Of a stretch of DNA of 64,000 bases, positions 49,910-58,309 are shown piece by piece. The notes beneath the pieces are model-generated. The model made no database searches. It had not been told where the DNA came from and saw only the letters and a program-made list of their open reading frames with translations. The DNA comes from Njordibacter sp028825405 (lineage in GTDB: Bacteria; Pseudomonadota; Gammaproteobacteria; Pseudomonadales; Balneatricaceae). Every line of letters starts with the position of its first letter. Position 1 is the stretch's first letter. Location: the NCBI RefSeq assembly GCF_047730065.1, contig NZ_CP159829.1, positions 1 to 64,000 of the forward strand, written 5' to 3'. Position numbers and translations under genes: made by a program.

Positions 49910-50506
49910 ATGTACTTCGATGAGTTATATGCACCACTGAAAGACATGCAAGATTGGCAACAAACTGCTTTCTCTGCAGCACTTTGCGAACGTATTTTCC
50001 CTCACTATGCGTTATACGATAGTTTGTTAGAAGCGAGCCAAGTGTCCATCGCTAGGACTGCTCTAGATCAAGTATGGAAGCAATTGTCCCTGCGTGGCAA
50101 TATGAACGCAGAGACCCAACTCTCCAAGGTAGAAGCGATCATCCATAACGAAGAAGATGAAAGCTTTGGCGCAGGACTAGCCTTTGATGCCCTTGTGGCA
50201 TTAATGGCAACCTTGCACTGTGTGTCTCATGCCAGTTACGAAGATGCGGCAAGTGTAGCTCACTTGTCCCGTGAGAGTGTGGCTAAGTTTGTTGAATTAC
50301 ATGCAGAGGACGACCTGAGTGATGAACAATTGATTCGCCACATTTCAACTCATGACTTGATGGTGCAGGAATTGGCCTTTCAAGCCGATGTCATGGGACT
50401 TTTGATGTCACAAAATGTGGCCAAATCATCCCAAATAGACCAGCTTAAGTCGATGTCTATGGCTGATGGTGTGAGTAATATTGGCATTAGCATGGCCCAT
50501 GGCTAA
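49910..50506 (+). CDS. YjaG family (DUF416) protein
   Basis: A 198-residue soluble protein similar to E. coli YjaG. It begins MYFDELYAPLKDMQDWQQ, with the family AALCERIFPHYALY (about 25-38) and FGAGLAFDALVALMATLHC (about 87-105). Function not established. A GGAGAAA ribosome site precedes it. No operon partner on the same strand nearby except the LysE gene 89 bases upstream. Confidence 0.8.
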   Translation: MYFDELYAPLKDMQDWQQTAFSAALCERIFPHYALYDSLLEASQVSIARTALDQVWKQLSLRGNMNAETQLSKVEAIIHNEEDESFGAGLAFDALVALMATLHCVSHASYEDAASVAHLSRESVAKFVELHAEDDLSDEQLIRHISTHDLMVQELAFQADVMGLLMSQNVAKSSQIDQLKSMSMADGVSNIGISMAHG

Positions 50507-50706
50507 TCTTTTTTTATGGCTACGGGGTCACTAAACTAGGCCATTAGCGGGCCTTAGGTGAATTTCGTAATACCACAATTTCTACCAAAGGTAGCGTATC
50601 AATAAGCTAGACCCAGCGCGACCTCGATTGTGGCCAGACCCAAGCCTTTAAACTCCCCCAACCTCAAAACCCCAGTTTTAAAGCAGAAGTTAAAAGAGAA
50701 CACATC

Positions 50707-51459
50707 ATGCCATTGGTTACCGGATTTCGATACGTCTTTCAGGGCGCAAAACTACTTTCACACCCCGGCCTTAGACTATTTGTCTTGCTGCCCTTATTGG
50801 TGAACGTACTCATGTTTGCTATTGGTCTAGCAGTGCTTATATTTTTCGTCAGTGGTTGGATGGACGGCGTTGTGTCTTGGTTACCTAACTGGTTGAGTGG
50901 CATTACTTGGATTTTATGGGTGTTATTTATACTTTTATTTGGGGTAGCAGTATTCTTTGGTTTTAACTTGCTAGCTAACTTCATTGCCGCCCCGCTCAAT
51001 GGACTACTGGCAGAAAAAGTTCAGCTACATTTGACGGGACAAGACCTTGGAGAATCAAGCTTGGGGGCGATAATGGCGAGTATTCCTCGCTCACTAGGCC
51101 GAGAAATAAGTAAGTTAACTTACTATCTACCCAGACTGTTAGTGCTTGTAGTACTGAGCGCCTTCAGTTTGTTCATTCCTGTCCTTAACGTCATTGTCGC
51201 ATTATTGTGGTTGGTATTTGGAGCTTGGATGATGGTGATTCAATACATTGACTACCCCATGGACAACAACGGACTCAGCTTTCGGGCCATGCGGCGAAGC
51301 TTGAACCAGCAGCGTTTGTTGCACCTAGGATTTGGTGGTGGCGTGTCGATCTTGCTCATGATCCCTTTGCTCAATTTCTTTGCCATGCCTATTGCTGTAG
51401 CAGGCGCTACTGCACTCTATGTGGCAGAGCATGAGACTTTAGCCATAATCGATCAATAG
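50707..51459 (+). CDS. cysZ: Sulfate transporter CysZ
   Basis: Inner-membrane sulfate permease for cysteine synthesis. The 250-residue protein has MPLVTGFRYVFQGAKLLSHPGLR at the start, several hydrophobic helices, and YIDYPMDNNGLSFRAMRRSL in the cytoplasmic region (about 179-198), a CysZ signature. It ends 21 bases into the convergent ubiA end. About 200 bases of gene-free DNA precede it with nothing recognisable. Confidence 0.88.
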   Translation: MPLVTGFRYVFQGAKLLSHPGLRLFVLLPLLVNVLMFAIGLAVLIFFVSGWMDGVVSWLPNWLSGITWILWVLFILLFGVAVFFGFNLLANFIAAPLNGLLAEKVQLHLTGQDLGESSLGAIMASIPRSLGREISKLTYYLPRLLVLVVLSAFSLFIPVLNVIVALLWLVFGAWMMVIQYIDYPMDNNGLSFRAMRRSLNQQRLLHLGFGGGVSILLMIPLLNFFAMPIAVAGATALYVAEHETLAIIDQ

Positions 51460-52287
51460 ACCGAGCCAAACACTCAAAGCCGCCCAGTGGCTATTAATAA
51501 AAGCCTTGAAATAATTAGTATTAAGGCGACTACGGCCTAGCCAATGTTGGTAGATAAATAGTACTGCCATCACACTTAACCCTAGGTGAAAGGCAACACC
51601 TAATTGGTTAATCTGCCCCACCACTGCCAATAAGCCCACACACAAACACTGAAACACTGCGATAATAGTGAGATCCCAACTACCAAATAATACAGCCGTT
51701 GATTTGATACCAATTCTCAAATCATCTTCTCGGTCAACCATAGCGTAATAGGTATCGTAGGCAATGGTCATGCAGATCGCTGCCATGAAGGTTAGCCATG
51801 CTGTAAGTCCGGTAGCCTGCGTTTGAGCAGTAAAGCCCATGGGTATCGCCATGGCAAAAGCCACCCCTAAAACCGCCTGGGGCCAATGAGTATAGCGCTT
51901 CATAAAGGGATAGATGGCGGCTAACGCAAGCGCTGCGATCGCCAACACGATGGTATAGATGTTGGTTAATAAGACGAGTATAAAAGCCACACCACACAGG
52001 CCAAAAAATAATCCCAAAGCTTCTTTGGATGTCACTAGGCCCATGGCCAATGGCCTTCCTTTAGTACGTTCAACATGGCCATCAACATGTCGATCAGCAT
52101 AATCATTAATAACGCAACCCGCGGCTCGCATCAAAACCACACCAGCAACAAATATAATCAACACATCAAGCTTTGGTATGCCGTGAGCTGCTAACCAGAG
52201 TCCCCATAGGGTGGGCCATAATAGCAGATAAGTGCCCACTGGCCGGTCCAGACGCATGAGGCTTTTGAAATGGGGCCAACGGGACAT
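51439..52287 (-). CDS. ubiA: 4-hydroxybenzoate octaprenyltransferase UbiA
   Basis: Membrane enzyme that attaches the polyprenyl tail to 4-hydroxybenzoate. Start is set at MSRWPHFKSLMRLDRPVG (52287); a further in-frame ATG lies 15 bases upstream. The catalytic Asp-rich motif NDYADRHVD (about 64-72) and the second motif DREDD around 186-190 are present within many helices. ubiC lies beyond an inserted gene. Confidence 0.94.
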   Translation of the reverse strand: MSRWPHFKSLMRLDRPVGTYLLLWPTLWGLWLAAHGIPKLDVLIIFVAGVVLMRAAGCVINDYADRHVDGHVERTKGRPLAMGLVTSKEALGLFFGLCGVAFILVLLTNIYTIVLAIAALALAAIYPFMKRYTHWPQAVLGVAFAMAIPMGFTAQTQATGLTAWLTFMAAICMTIAYDTYYAMVDREDDLRIGIKSTAVLFGSWDLTIIAVFQCLCVGLLAVVGQINQLGVAFHLGLSVMAVLFIYQHWLGRSRLNTNYFKAFINSHWAALSVWLGLLIDYG

Positions 52288-52374
52288 AGACAAAATCACC
52301 ACAACACCTTAACCAATAATAAAACACCCATGCTAACATAAGCGCCTTTACTGACGCTGCCGAAAGCCTTTATC

Positions 52375-52824
52375 ATGACTATAAAAACTCATAAGTTGTT
52401 ATTAATATGCACTGGCAACACCTGCCGCTCGCAAATGGCTCATGCCATGCTGCAAGCGCGGAACCAGTCACAGGGCCTTGGCCTAAATATTAAGTCCCGT
52501 GGTATCCGCGCTAACGCAGATGACCCTACCACACCAGAAGCGCTTAGCGTACTAAAGGCAGCCAATATTCATTGGCAGGGTACTAGCCAAATACTTACCA
52601 TGTCAGACTTGGAATGGGCCGAAGACGTATGGGGGATGACCCAAGAGCACTTAGATGTGGCCATGCAGTTGGGCATCAAGTTAGCTTTTAATCGTCGCCC
52701 TCGATACCAGTTAATGGCTGGCGAACAAGAGCTATTAGATCCCTTACACTGTGGACTTGAGGCCTATCAACAACTCTTTATTCAGTTACAAATAATCATT
52801 GCTAAACGTCTTGCGGGGATATAG
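52375..52824 (+). CDS. Low-molecular-weight protein-phosphatase-like protein
   Basis: A 149-residue LMW-PTP fold protein. The P-loop CTGNTCRS (about residues 12-19, C-X5-R) and the C-terminal general-acid motif DPLHCG (about 121-126) are both present, so it looks active. The Thr in the middle of the loop (CTGNTCR) is the residue found in YwlE, a protein-arginine phosphatase of Bacillus; tyrosine phosphatases usually have Ile there. The substrate is inferred, not shown. The gene lies between ubiA and ubiC on the opposite strand, and its end overlaps the end of ubiC by 23 bases. Confidence 0.8.
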   Translation: MTIKTHKLLLICTGNTCRSQMAHAMLQARNQSQGLGLNIKSRGIRANADDPTTPEALSVLKAANIHWQGTSQILTMSDLEWAEDVWGMTQEHLDVAMQLGIKLAFNRRPRYQLMAGEQELLDPLHCGLEAYQQLFIQLQIIIAKRLAGI

Positions 52825-53353
52825 TCGCCATGGGAGGCATAAAGACTTCGGTCACTAAGATGCCTTTATCGTCTAAATAAAATACTGAGCGGCGGGCCCA
52901 ATGTTGTTGCAGGCTTGGCTGTTGAATGAGGCAGGTTACCTGCAATGGGCCACGCACCATATTGGGGTGCTTAAATAATAAAGCGCCTAAGGGCTTGTCA
53001 CCGATATTTTTAAATCGTCTGAGTCTGCCAGTCAGTGTGCCGTGGGGTATAATACTGCGGGCACACACCCACACTTGGCCGTGACAGAGTAATTCAACTT
53101 CGCGAATAATAGCGCGCTGGCGTGGTTTAAGTTTAAGTATTTTAGCCTCAGACGCGCTAGGAATACCCCATTGGTTACGAACCACGCGCACTGAAAACTG
53201 ACCATTACTGGCATGCACAAGGCGCTGTGTCAAAGAACCTTTATCCTGCAGCCATGCCTGCCAATGGCGTGGTACGGTATGACACAATGGACGCCTATAA
53301 CTGCGCCAAGTCGATGGATATGGCTGTTGCGCATGAACTAGAAATATGGGCAC
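52802..53353 (-). CDS. ubiC: Chorismate lyase UbiC
   Basis: Removes pyruvate from chorismate to give 4-hydroxybenzoate, the ubiquinone ring precursor. The 183-residue protein has the family LGALLFKHPNMVRGPLQV (about 133-150) and RQRAIIREVELLCHGQVWVCARSIIP pattern in the middle. First codon is GTG. It is separated from ubiA, which uses its product, by the phosphatase gene on the other strand, so a normal ubiCA operon is not possible here. Confidence 0.88.
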   Translation of the reverse strand: MPIFLVHAQQPYPSTWRSYRRPLCHTVPRHWQAWLQDKGSLTQRLVHASNGQFSVRVVRNQWGIPSASEAKILKLKPRQRAIIREVELLCHGQVWVCARSIIPHGTLTGRLRRFKNIGDKPLGALLFKHPNMVRGPLQVTCLIQQPSLQQHWARRSVFYLDDKGILVTEVFMPPMATISPQDV

Positions 53354-53394
53354 AGTAAGCTCATTAATTATGCAAACAATAAAGGAGCTATTGT

Positions 53395-53970
53395 ATCAAT
53401 AAGTTTAGCCCTAAGACACTATCAATAGCGCACCAAGATATAGTTAAAAACACGCGTCGATGGCTTGACCAAATGGTGATTGGATTAAATCTATGCCCGT
53501 TTTCACATAGCGTCTTAGCCCAAGACCAAGTGTATTATGCTATTTGTGATGCCAACACTGATGCCCAATTAAAGCAGTTCTATGTGCATGAGTTACAGCG
53601 CCTGCTAGGGGCTGATGAAAATGACATTGCCACTAGCTTACTCATGTTCCCCCAAGGCCTAGCAGTGTTCGATGATTACCTCGACCTACTCAATTGGTTT
53701 CAGCAGCTATTAGAGCAGGCAGAACTGACAGAGCATGTGCAATTAGCATCCTTTCATCCGCAGTATCAATTTGAGGGTGTGGCGGCTGATGATCTTAGCC
53801 ACTTTACTAATCGCTCACCATATCCGACCATACACCTTCTACGACAAGCTCAAATGACTAAAGCGCTAGCTCACGTTGTGGACCCTGAACAGATTTATGA
53901 AGATAATATAAAAACATTGAATAAACTTGGCCGTCAGCAGGTCGAATCACTCTGCCCCTGGGGTAAATAG
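53395..53970 (+). CDS. DUF1415 family protein, apparently with an AUC start
   Basis: The frame matches DUF1415 proteins (VIGLNLCPFSHSV, TNRSPYPTIHLLRQAQM). Family members begin about ten residues before the conserved W-L-x-x-V-V-I-G-L-N block; here that part is encoded (RRWLDQMVIGLNLCPF) but there is no ATG, GTG or TTG before the ATG at 53473. The frame is open back to TAA 53380. AAAGGAG at 53381-53387 lies seven bases before ATC at 53395, an ideal spacing, so an AUC start is proposed (192 residues with it). If only ATG 53473 were used, the N-terminal helix would be missing. Confidence 0.75.
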   Translation: MNKFSPKTLSIAHQDIVKNTRRWLDQMVIGLNLCPFSHSVLAQDQVYYAICDANTDAQLKQFYVHELQRLLGADENDIATSLLMFPQGLAVFDDYLDLLNWFQQLLEQAELTEHVQLASFHPQYQFEGVAADDLSHFTNRSPYPTIHLLRQAQMTKALAHVVDPEQIYEDNIKTLNKLGRQQVESLCPWGK

Positions 53971-53980
53971 GAAAAGTTTT

Positions 53981-54475
53981 ATGAAATTACTGGTTCTTGC
54001 TATTGGTGGCACCATCGATAAGGTGTATTTTGATGCCCTCAGTGACTATCAAATTGGTACACCTGCCGCTACGGAAATTTTACAACGGGTTAAGGTTAAT
54101 TTTGATTTTGAGGTCAGGCAGATGATCTCCAAAGACAGCTTAGAGATGACCGATGCTGATCGTCAAGAAATACTATCTGTGGTGCAGGACCATAGTGGCA
54201 AACACGTGATCATTACCCACGGCACTGACACCATGGTAGAGACAGGCCAAGTCCTAAACCAGGCGGCGCATAAAACCATTGTCATTATGGGCGCTATGCA
54301 ACCAGCGATCATGAAGCTAACTGATGCAGATTTCAATCTAGGTGTGGCAGTGGCAGCGGTACAGACGCTCTCAGAAGGCGTGTACCTGTGCATGAATGGT
54401 CGGATATATGACGTTGATCGAGTCGTGAAAAATCGTGCTGAAGGGCAGTTTCAGGACCTTGGAGAAGGTCTTTAA
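53981..54475 (+). CDS. Single-domain asparaginase-like protein
   Basis: A 164-residue protein that matches only the N-terminal domain of type I/II asparaginases: LAIGGTIDK with the catalytic Thr (about 6-14) and ITHGTDTMVETG (about 74-85). The usual C-terminal domain is missing, so catalysis is uncertain. ATG 53981 has an AGGAAA site; the longer frame from 53927 overlaps the DUF1415 gene. Its end overlaps the DUF501 gene's end by 4 bases. Confidence 0.7.
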   Translation: MKLLVLAIGGTIDKVYFDALSDYQIGTPAATEILQRVKVNFDFEVRQMISKDSLEMTDADRQEILSVVQDHSGKHVIITHGTDTMVETGQVLNQAAHKTIVIMGAMQPAIMKLTDADFNLGVAVAAVQTLSEGVYLCMNGRIYDVDRVVKNRAEGQFQDLGEGL

Positions 54476-54978
54476 AGGCTAATGGTTAACTCATTAAGAC
54501 CATAATGCTCGTCTAGCCACTGACCAATGACATTATGACCACAGAGGTGATGGGCATACTGCATGTGTAGGCAGCGAATCTGCTGCCAATCTCTTAAGCC
54601 CCCAATGCCATAGGTATCAAACAAAGCGGTATAACCCAACTGCGCAAGTTGCTTTAGGTCTTGGGCAGAACAATTAGCCCAGCGTTCAGCCACATAGGCT
54701 CTTTGATTTTCTTGGTAGGCAGCCATCCACTTTGGGTCGCCTTGCAACTGTTGTTCGAGTTGTTTGACCATGCCAGTCATTTCTATCTGGCTAATGGCTT
54801 TGTGAAGATCTTTTGAACTCAACCAATATAAGGTTGGAAAAGGCTTATTGTCCATTAAGGGGTGCATTTTTAGCACCAAGGGTACACCACTGTTAGAACT
54901 CGCAGCGATGGCCTTTAAGGCTCTTGGTGGGCGTCCTAATTGTTGTTCAATAATGGCAAGGTGTTGTTGCAACGACAT
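54472..54978 (-). CDS. DUF501 family protein
   Basis: A 168-residue soluble protein of the DUF501 family, function unknown. Family features are LGRPPRALKAIA (about 14-25), PFPTLYWLSSKDLHKAISQIE (about 47-67, split across the conserved TLYWL) and CLHMQYAHHLCGHNVIGQW (about 136-154). It is a single gene upstream of the amino-acid ABC operon. Confidence 0.75.
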   Translation of the reverse strand: MSLQQHLAIIEQQLGRPPRALKAIAASSNSGVPLVLKMHPLMDNKPFPTLYWLSSKDLHKAISQIEMTGMVKQLEQQLQGDPKWMAAYQENQRAYVAERWANCSAQDLKQLAQLGYTALFDTYGIGGLRDWQQIRCLHMQYAHHLCGHNVIGQWLDEHYGLNELTISL

Positions 54979-55059
54979 AATTTCAAAGACGTAGAGAAAA
55001 GCAATAGAAAGGCAACCTTATGGTGCCCACCAGAAGGTGAGCACTAGTCTAAGGCTGTT

Positions 55060-55824
55060 TTAATGACCTAAAATCTGACTCAAGAACAACTTGGTACGGT
55101 CATGTTGTGGATTATCAAAGAATTCGTGAGGCGTATTGGACTCAATGATCTCACCTTCGTCCATAAAGATCACTCGGTCTGCAACCTGCTTGGCAAAGCC
55201 CATTTCGTGGGTCACACACAGCATAGTGATACCCTCTTCAGCTAACGAAACCATAGTATCAAGCACTTCCTTGATCATCTCTGGGTCAAGCGCCGAGGTG
55301 GGCTCATCAAATAACATAATGTTGGGGCGCATACACAAAGAGCGGGCAATCGCCACACGCTGTTGTTGGCCACCTGAAAGCTGACCCGGGTATTTGTCGG
55401 CTTGCTCAGGAATCTTGACTCGCTCTAGAAACTCCATAGCAGTCGCTTCGGCCTCTGCCTTGGGTGTTTTACGGACCCAAATTGGCGCCAAAGTACAGTT
55501 TTCTCGGACCGTTAGATGCGGGAACAAGTTAAAGTGTTGAAATACCATGCCCACTTCACGGCGCACGGCATCAATGTTCTTAAGGTCGTTTGTTAACTCA
55601 GTGCCATCAACAACGATGTCACCCTGTTGGTGTTCCTCTAATCGGTTAATACACCGAATCAAAGTCGATTTTCCAGAACCGGAGGGTCCACAAATGACAA
55701 TCTTTTCACCTCGAGTGACCTCAAGGTTAATGTTTTTGAGCACGTGGAAGTCGCCATACCACTTGTTCATGTTACGAATTTCAATACACAGATCGTTATT
55801 CAATTTACTTTTTGATTCTGACAT
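55060..55824 (-). CDS. aapP: General L-amino-acid ABC transporter ATP-binding protein AapP
   Basis: Polar amino-acid ABC ATPase. Walker A GPSGSGKST (about 46-54), signature QLSGGQQQRVAIARSL (about 148-163) and Walker B IMLFDEPTSALD (about 169-180) are complete in the 254-residue protein. Last gene of the aapJ-Q-M-P order on the minus strand, 25 bases after aapM. Confidence 0.93.
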   Translation of the reverse strand: MSESKSKLNNDLCIEIRNMNKWYGDFHVLKNINLEVTRGEKIVICGPSGSGKSTLIRCINRLEEHQQGDIVVDGTELTNDLKNIDAVRREVGMVFQHFNLFPHLTVRENCTLAPIWVRKTPKAEAEATAMEFLERVKIPEQADKYPGQLSGGQQQRVAIARSLCMRPNIMLFDEPTSALDPEMIKEVLDTMVSLAEEGITMLCVTHEMGFAKQVADRVIFMDEGEIIESNTPHEFFDNPQHDRTKLFLSQILGH

Positions 55825-55849
55825 GTTCTTAAACTCTTAAAATTAGTGG

Positions 55850-56959
55850 TTATCGCTTGTGGCCAGTATTGAGCTTGTTCTCTAAATAAAGTGAGTAACG
55901 AGCCATTGCAAAACACGAAATAAAGAAGAATATAGCAACGAAAAGGTACACTTCAGTAGACAAGCCTAACCACGCTGAGTCAGCTACAGAAGCCCTACCA
56001 ATACCGAGGGGGTCCAATAAACCGATGACGATAACCAATGTACTATCTTTGTATAAACCAATAAAGGTATTGACGATCCCTGGGATTGAGATTTTCAAAG
56101 CCTGTGGCAAAATAATGAAGCGCATTGCTTGAGAGTAGTTTAAGCCGAGGGACTCTGCTGCCTCTAACTGTCCTTTTGGCAATGCCTGTAAGCCACCGCG
56201 GATGACCTCAGCCATATAGGCTGAAGCAAACAAGGTCACCATAATAAGCACCCGCATCAATAAGTCGAAGGTGGTGCCAGGAGGCAAGAAATAACTCAGC
56301 ATGGTTGAGGCTACAAACAGTAAAGTGATCAAAGGTACGCCACGGATGAATTCAATAAAACCGACGCAAAAGTATTTGATGATCGGCAGATTAGATTGAC
56401 GCCCCAAAGCCAGCAAAATACCCAAAGGTAAAGAGCCTACAATGCCAGTCACTCCAATCGTCAACGTAAGCATAAGGCCACCAAATAGGTGGGTGCCGAC
56501 ATGCTCGAGGCCAAAGCCTCCGCTGAGTAACCAAGCGCCAATAAAGGGATAGACTAAGGCGAACCGCAACATGTATTTGCGCGCAGGTATGCTGTCCCAT
56601 AAGACTGCTGCACCGGCAACGGCAAGCAGGATGGTGGCTAAGTTAACACGCCAGCGCAGGTGCTCGGGGTAGAAACCATACACAAACAGGTTAAAACGCT
56701 CTCCAATAAAAGCGAGGCAGGCTCCATCTGGAGCGCAGTCTTTGCGTGTTTCCCCAACATAAGTGGCGTCTAAGAAAAGCCAATTAATAGATGCGGGAAG
56801 GGCTAGGTACAAAAGATAAAGGGACACCAAAGTGATGATGGAATTAGCCACTGAAGAAAATAAATTTACCCTCAACCAGTATATCAATCCAGTGGTGCTA
56901 ATTGGTGCGGGCAGGCTAGGGTGCGTACCAGGTGCATAAGTTTGTTTAGTCATAGTCAT
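55850..56959 (-). CDS. aapM: General L-amino-acid ABC transporter permease AapM
   Basis: Permease subunit with multiple hydrophobic helices and the conserved ABC permease loop EAAESLGLNYSQAMRFIILPQ (around residues 268-288; the EAA region). The 369-residue length with extended N-terminal helices is typical of AapM. It follows aapQ by 7 bases and is co-transcribed. Confidence 0.92.
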   Translation of the reverse strand: MTMTKQTYAPGTHPSLPAPISTTGLIYWLRVNLFSSVANSIITLVSLYLLYLALPASINWLFLDATYVGETRKDCAPDGACLAFIGERFNLFVYGFYPEHLRWRVNLATILLAVAGAAVLWDSIPARKYMLRFALVYPFIGAWLLSGGFGLEHVGTHLFGGLMLTLTIGVTGIVGSLPLGILLALGRQSNLPIIKYFCVGFIEFIRGVPLITLLFVASTMLSYFLPPGTTFDLLMRVLIMVTLFASAYMAEVIRGGLQALPKGQLEAAESLGLNYSQAMRFIILPQALKISIPGIVNTFIGLYKDSTLVIVIGLLDPLGIGRASVADSAWLGLSTEVYLFVAIFFFISCFAMARYSLYLENKLNTGHKR

Positions 56960-56966
56960 TTATACC

Positions 56967-58151
56967 TTAACGTTCCACCAGTTTCATGCGATTGTTGTAC
57001 CAGTTCATACCAGAGGATATGAGCAAGGAAATAACCAAGTAAATAGCCATGACTATAAGCATACATTCCATTTCTCGGCCTGTTTGGTTAAGAGAAATAC
57101 CGCCAATTGTGGCCACGATATCCATATAACCAATAGCCAGCGCCAATGATGAATTCTTAGCTAGATTTAAGTACTGGCTTGTCAGTGGTGGAATAATCAC
57201 TCGCAATCCTTGTGGAATAACGACCAACTTAAGCACTTGACTGTTAGAAATCCCCAACGCTTGGGCTGCCTCAGTCTGTCCATGATCAATAGCCACGATA
57301 CCCGCGCGCACGATTTCGCCAATAAAGGCGGCCGTGTAAAGAGACAAAGCGAGCCATAGTGCGATAAATTCAGGGCGAACCACCATGCCACCTTTAAAGT
57401 TAAAACCTTTAAGTGCAGGTACATCCCATTCAATAGGACTGCCTAAGGCAAAGTAAACAATTAAGGGTATCAATATGATGGCTGCTAAATTAATGAGTGC
57501 CACTGGGTATGCCTTACCCGTTGTGTCTTGAACATTTTGTGCATAGCGGCTAAACCACCAAGCAAAAGCCAAGCCGGCAACCACAAAGCCACCCACTATC
57601 CAAAATAAAGACTGGAACTCAGGGCTGGGCATTTGGAAACCACGATTATTTAAGAAAAAGGTATCGCCAAAATTGTAAGAACCTTTTGGGCGTGGCAGCG
57701 AAGTTACAATCAGACCATGTAGTAGCAAAATATGCAGTAGAACTGGAACGTTACGCATATATTCAATATACACGTAGGCAATCTTTTGAGTTAACCAGTT
57801 TCTTGATAAACGCATAACGCCTAGGATAAAACCGAGAATCGTGGCAAGCACAATACCGGCAACGGCGACGAGTAGAGTATTAATCAGACCCACAATCATA
57901 GCCCTAAAGTGGCTAGAGGTGGAACTGTATTCAATTAAGTGTTGGTTGATGTCATAGCTGGCATTATCCCATAAGAAGCTAAAATTGATGTCTTTGCCAA
58001 TGTTGGATAAGTTAACGACAGCGTTATTAATGATGAAGGCAAAAAATGAAATGATCAGTGCGGCGGCGATAATCTGCACAATGACTGAACGGGTTTCTTT
58101 ATCATACCAAGCACGTATTAGAGGGTTAGTACTAGATGTTGGAGTGCTCAT
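56967..58151 (-). CDS. aapQ: General L-amino-acid ABC transporter permease AapQ
   Basis: Second permease of the importer. The 394-residue protein has many hydrophobic helices and the EAA loop TEAAQALGISNSQVLKLVVIP around residues 292-312. It follows aapJ after a 158-base gap that holds a stable hairpin. Confidence 0.92.
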   Translation of the reverse strand: MSTPTSSTNPLIRAWYDKETRSVIVQIIAAALIISFFAFIINNAVVNLSNIGKDINFSFLWDNASYDINQHLIEYSSTSSHFRAMIVGLINTLLVAVAGIVLATILGFILGVMRLSRNWLTQKIAYVYIEYMRNVPVLLHILLLHGLIVTSLPRPKGSYNFGDTFFLNNRGFQMPSPEFQSLFWIVGGFVVAGLAFAWWFSRYAQNVQDTTGKAYPVALINLAAIILIPLIVYFALGSPIEWDVPALKGFNFKGGMVVRPEFIALWLALSLYTAAFIGEIVRAGIVAIDHGQTEAAQALGISNSQVLKLVVIPQGLRVIIPPLTSQYLNLAKNSSLALAIGYMDIVATIGGISLNQTGREMECMLIVMAIYLVISLLISSGMNWYNNRMKLVER

Positions 58152-58260
58152 AGATTGAACCGTGCTACGTAGATATCAGTAGTTAAGGGCAACCTGCCAA
58201 CTTAACATTTGATTAGTAATCAGAGGTGTAGCAACCAAAGATCATTAAGTTCCAGAAATG

Positions 58261-58286
58261 AACTGGGGTGCCTTAGCACCCCAGTT
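58261..58286 (-). other. Intercistronic hairpin between aapJ and aapQ
   Basis: AACTGGGGTGC and GCACCCCAGTT form an 11-bp stem with loop CTTA. On the minus strand no T-tract follows. Such hairpins often protect or attenuate message so that the abundant binding protein is made in excess of the permeases. Confidence 0.7.
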
Positions 58287-58309
58287 TAATACTGATCAAT
58301 TCGTATTAA

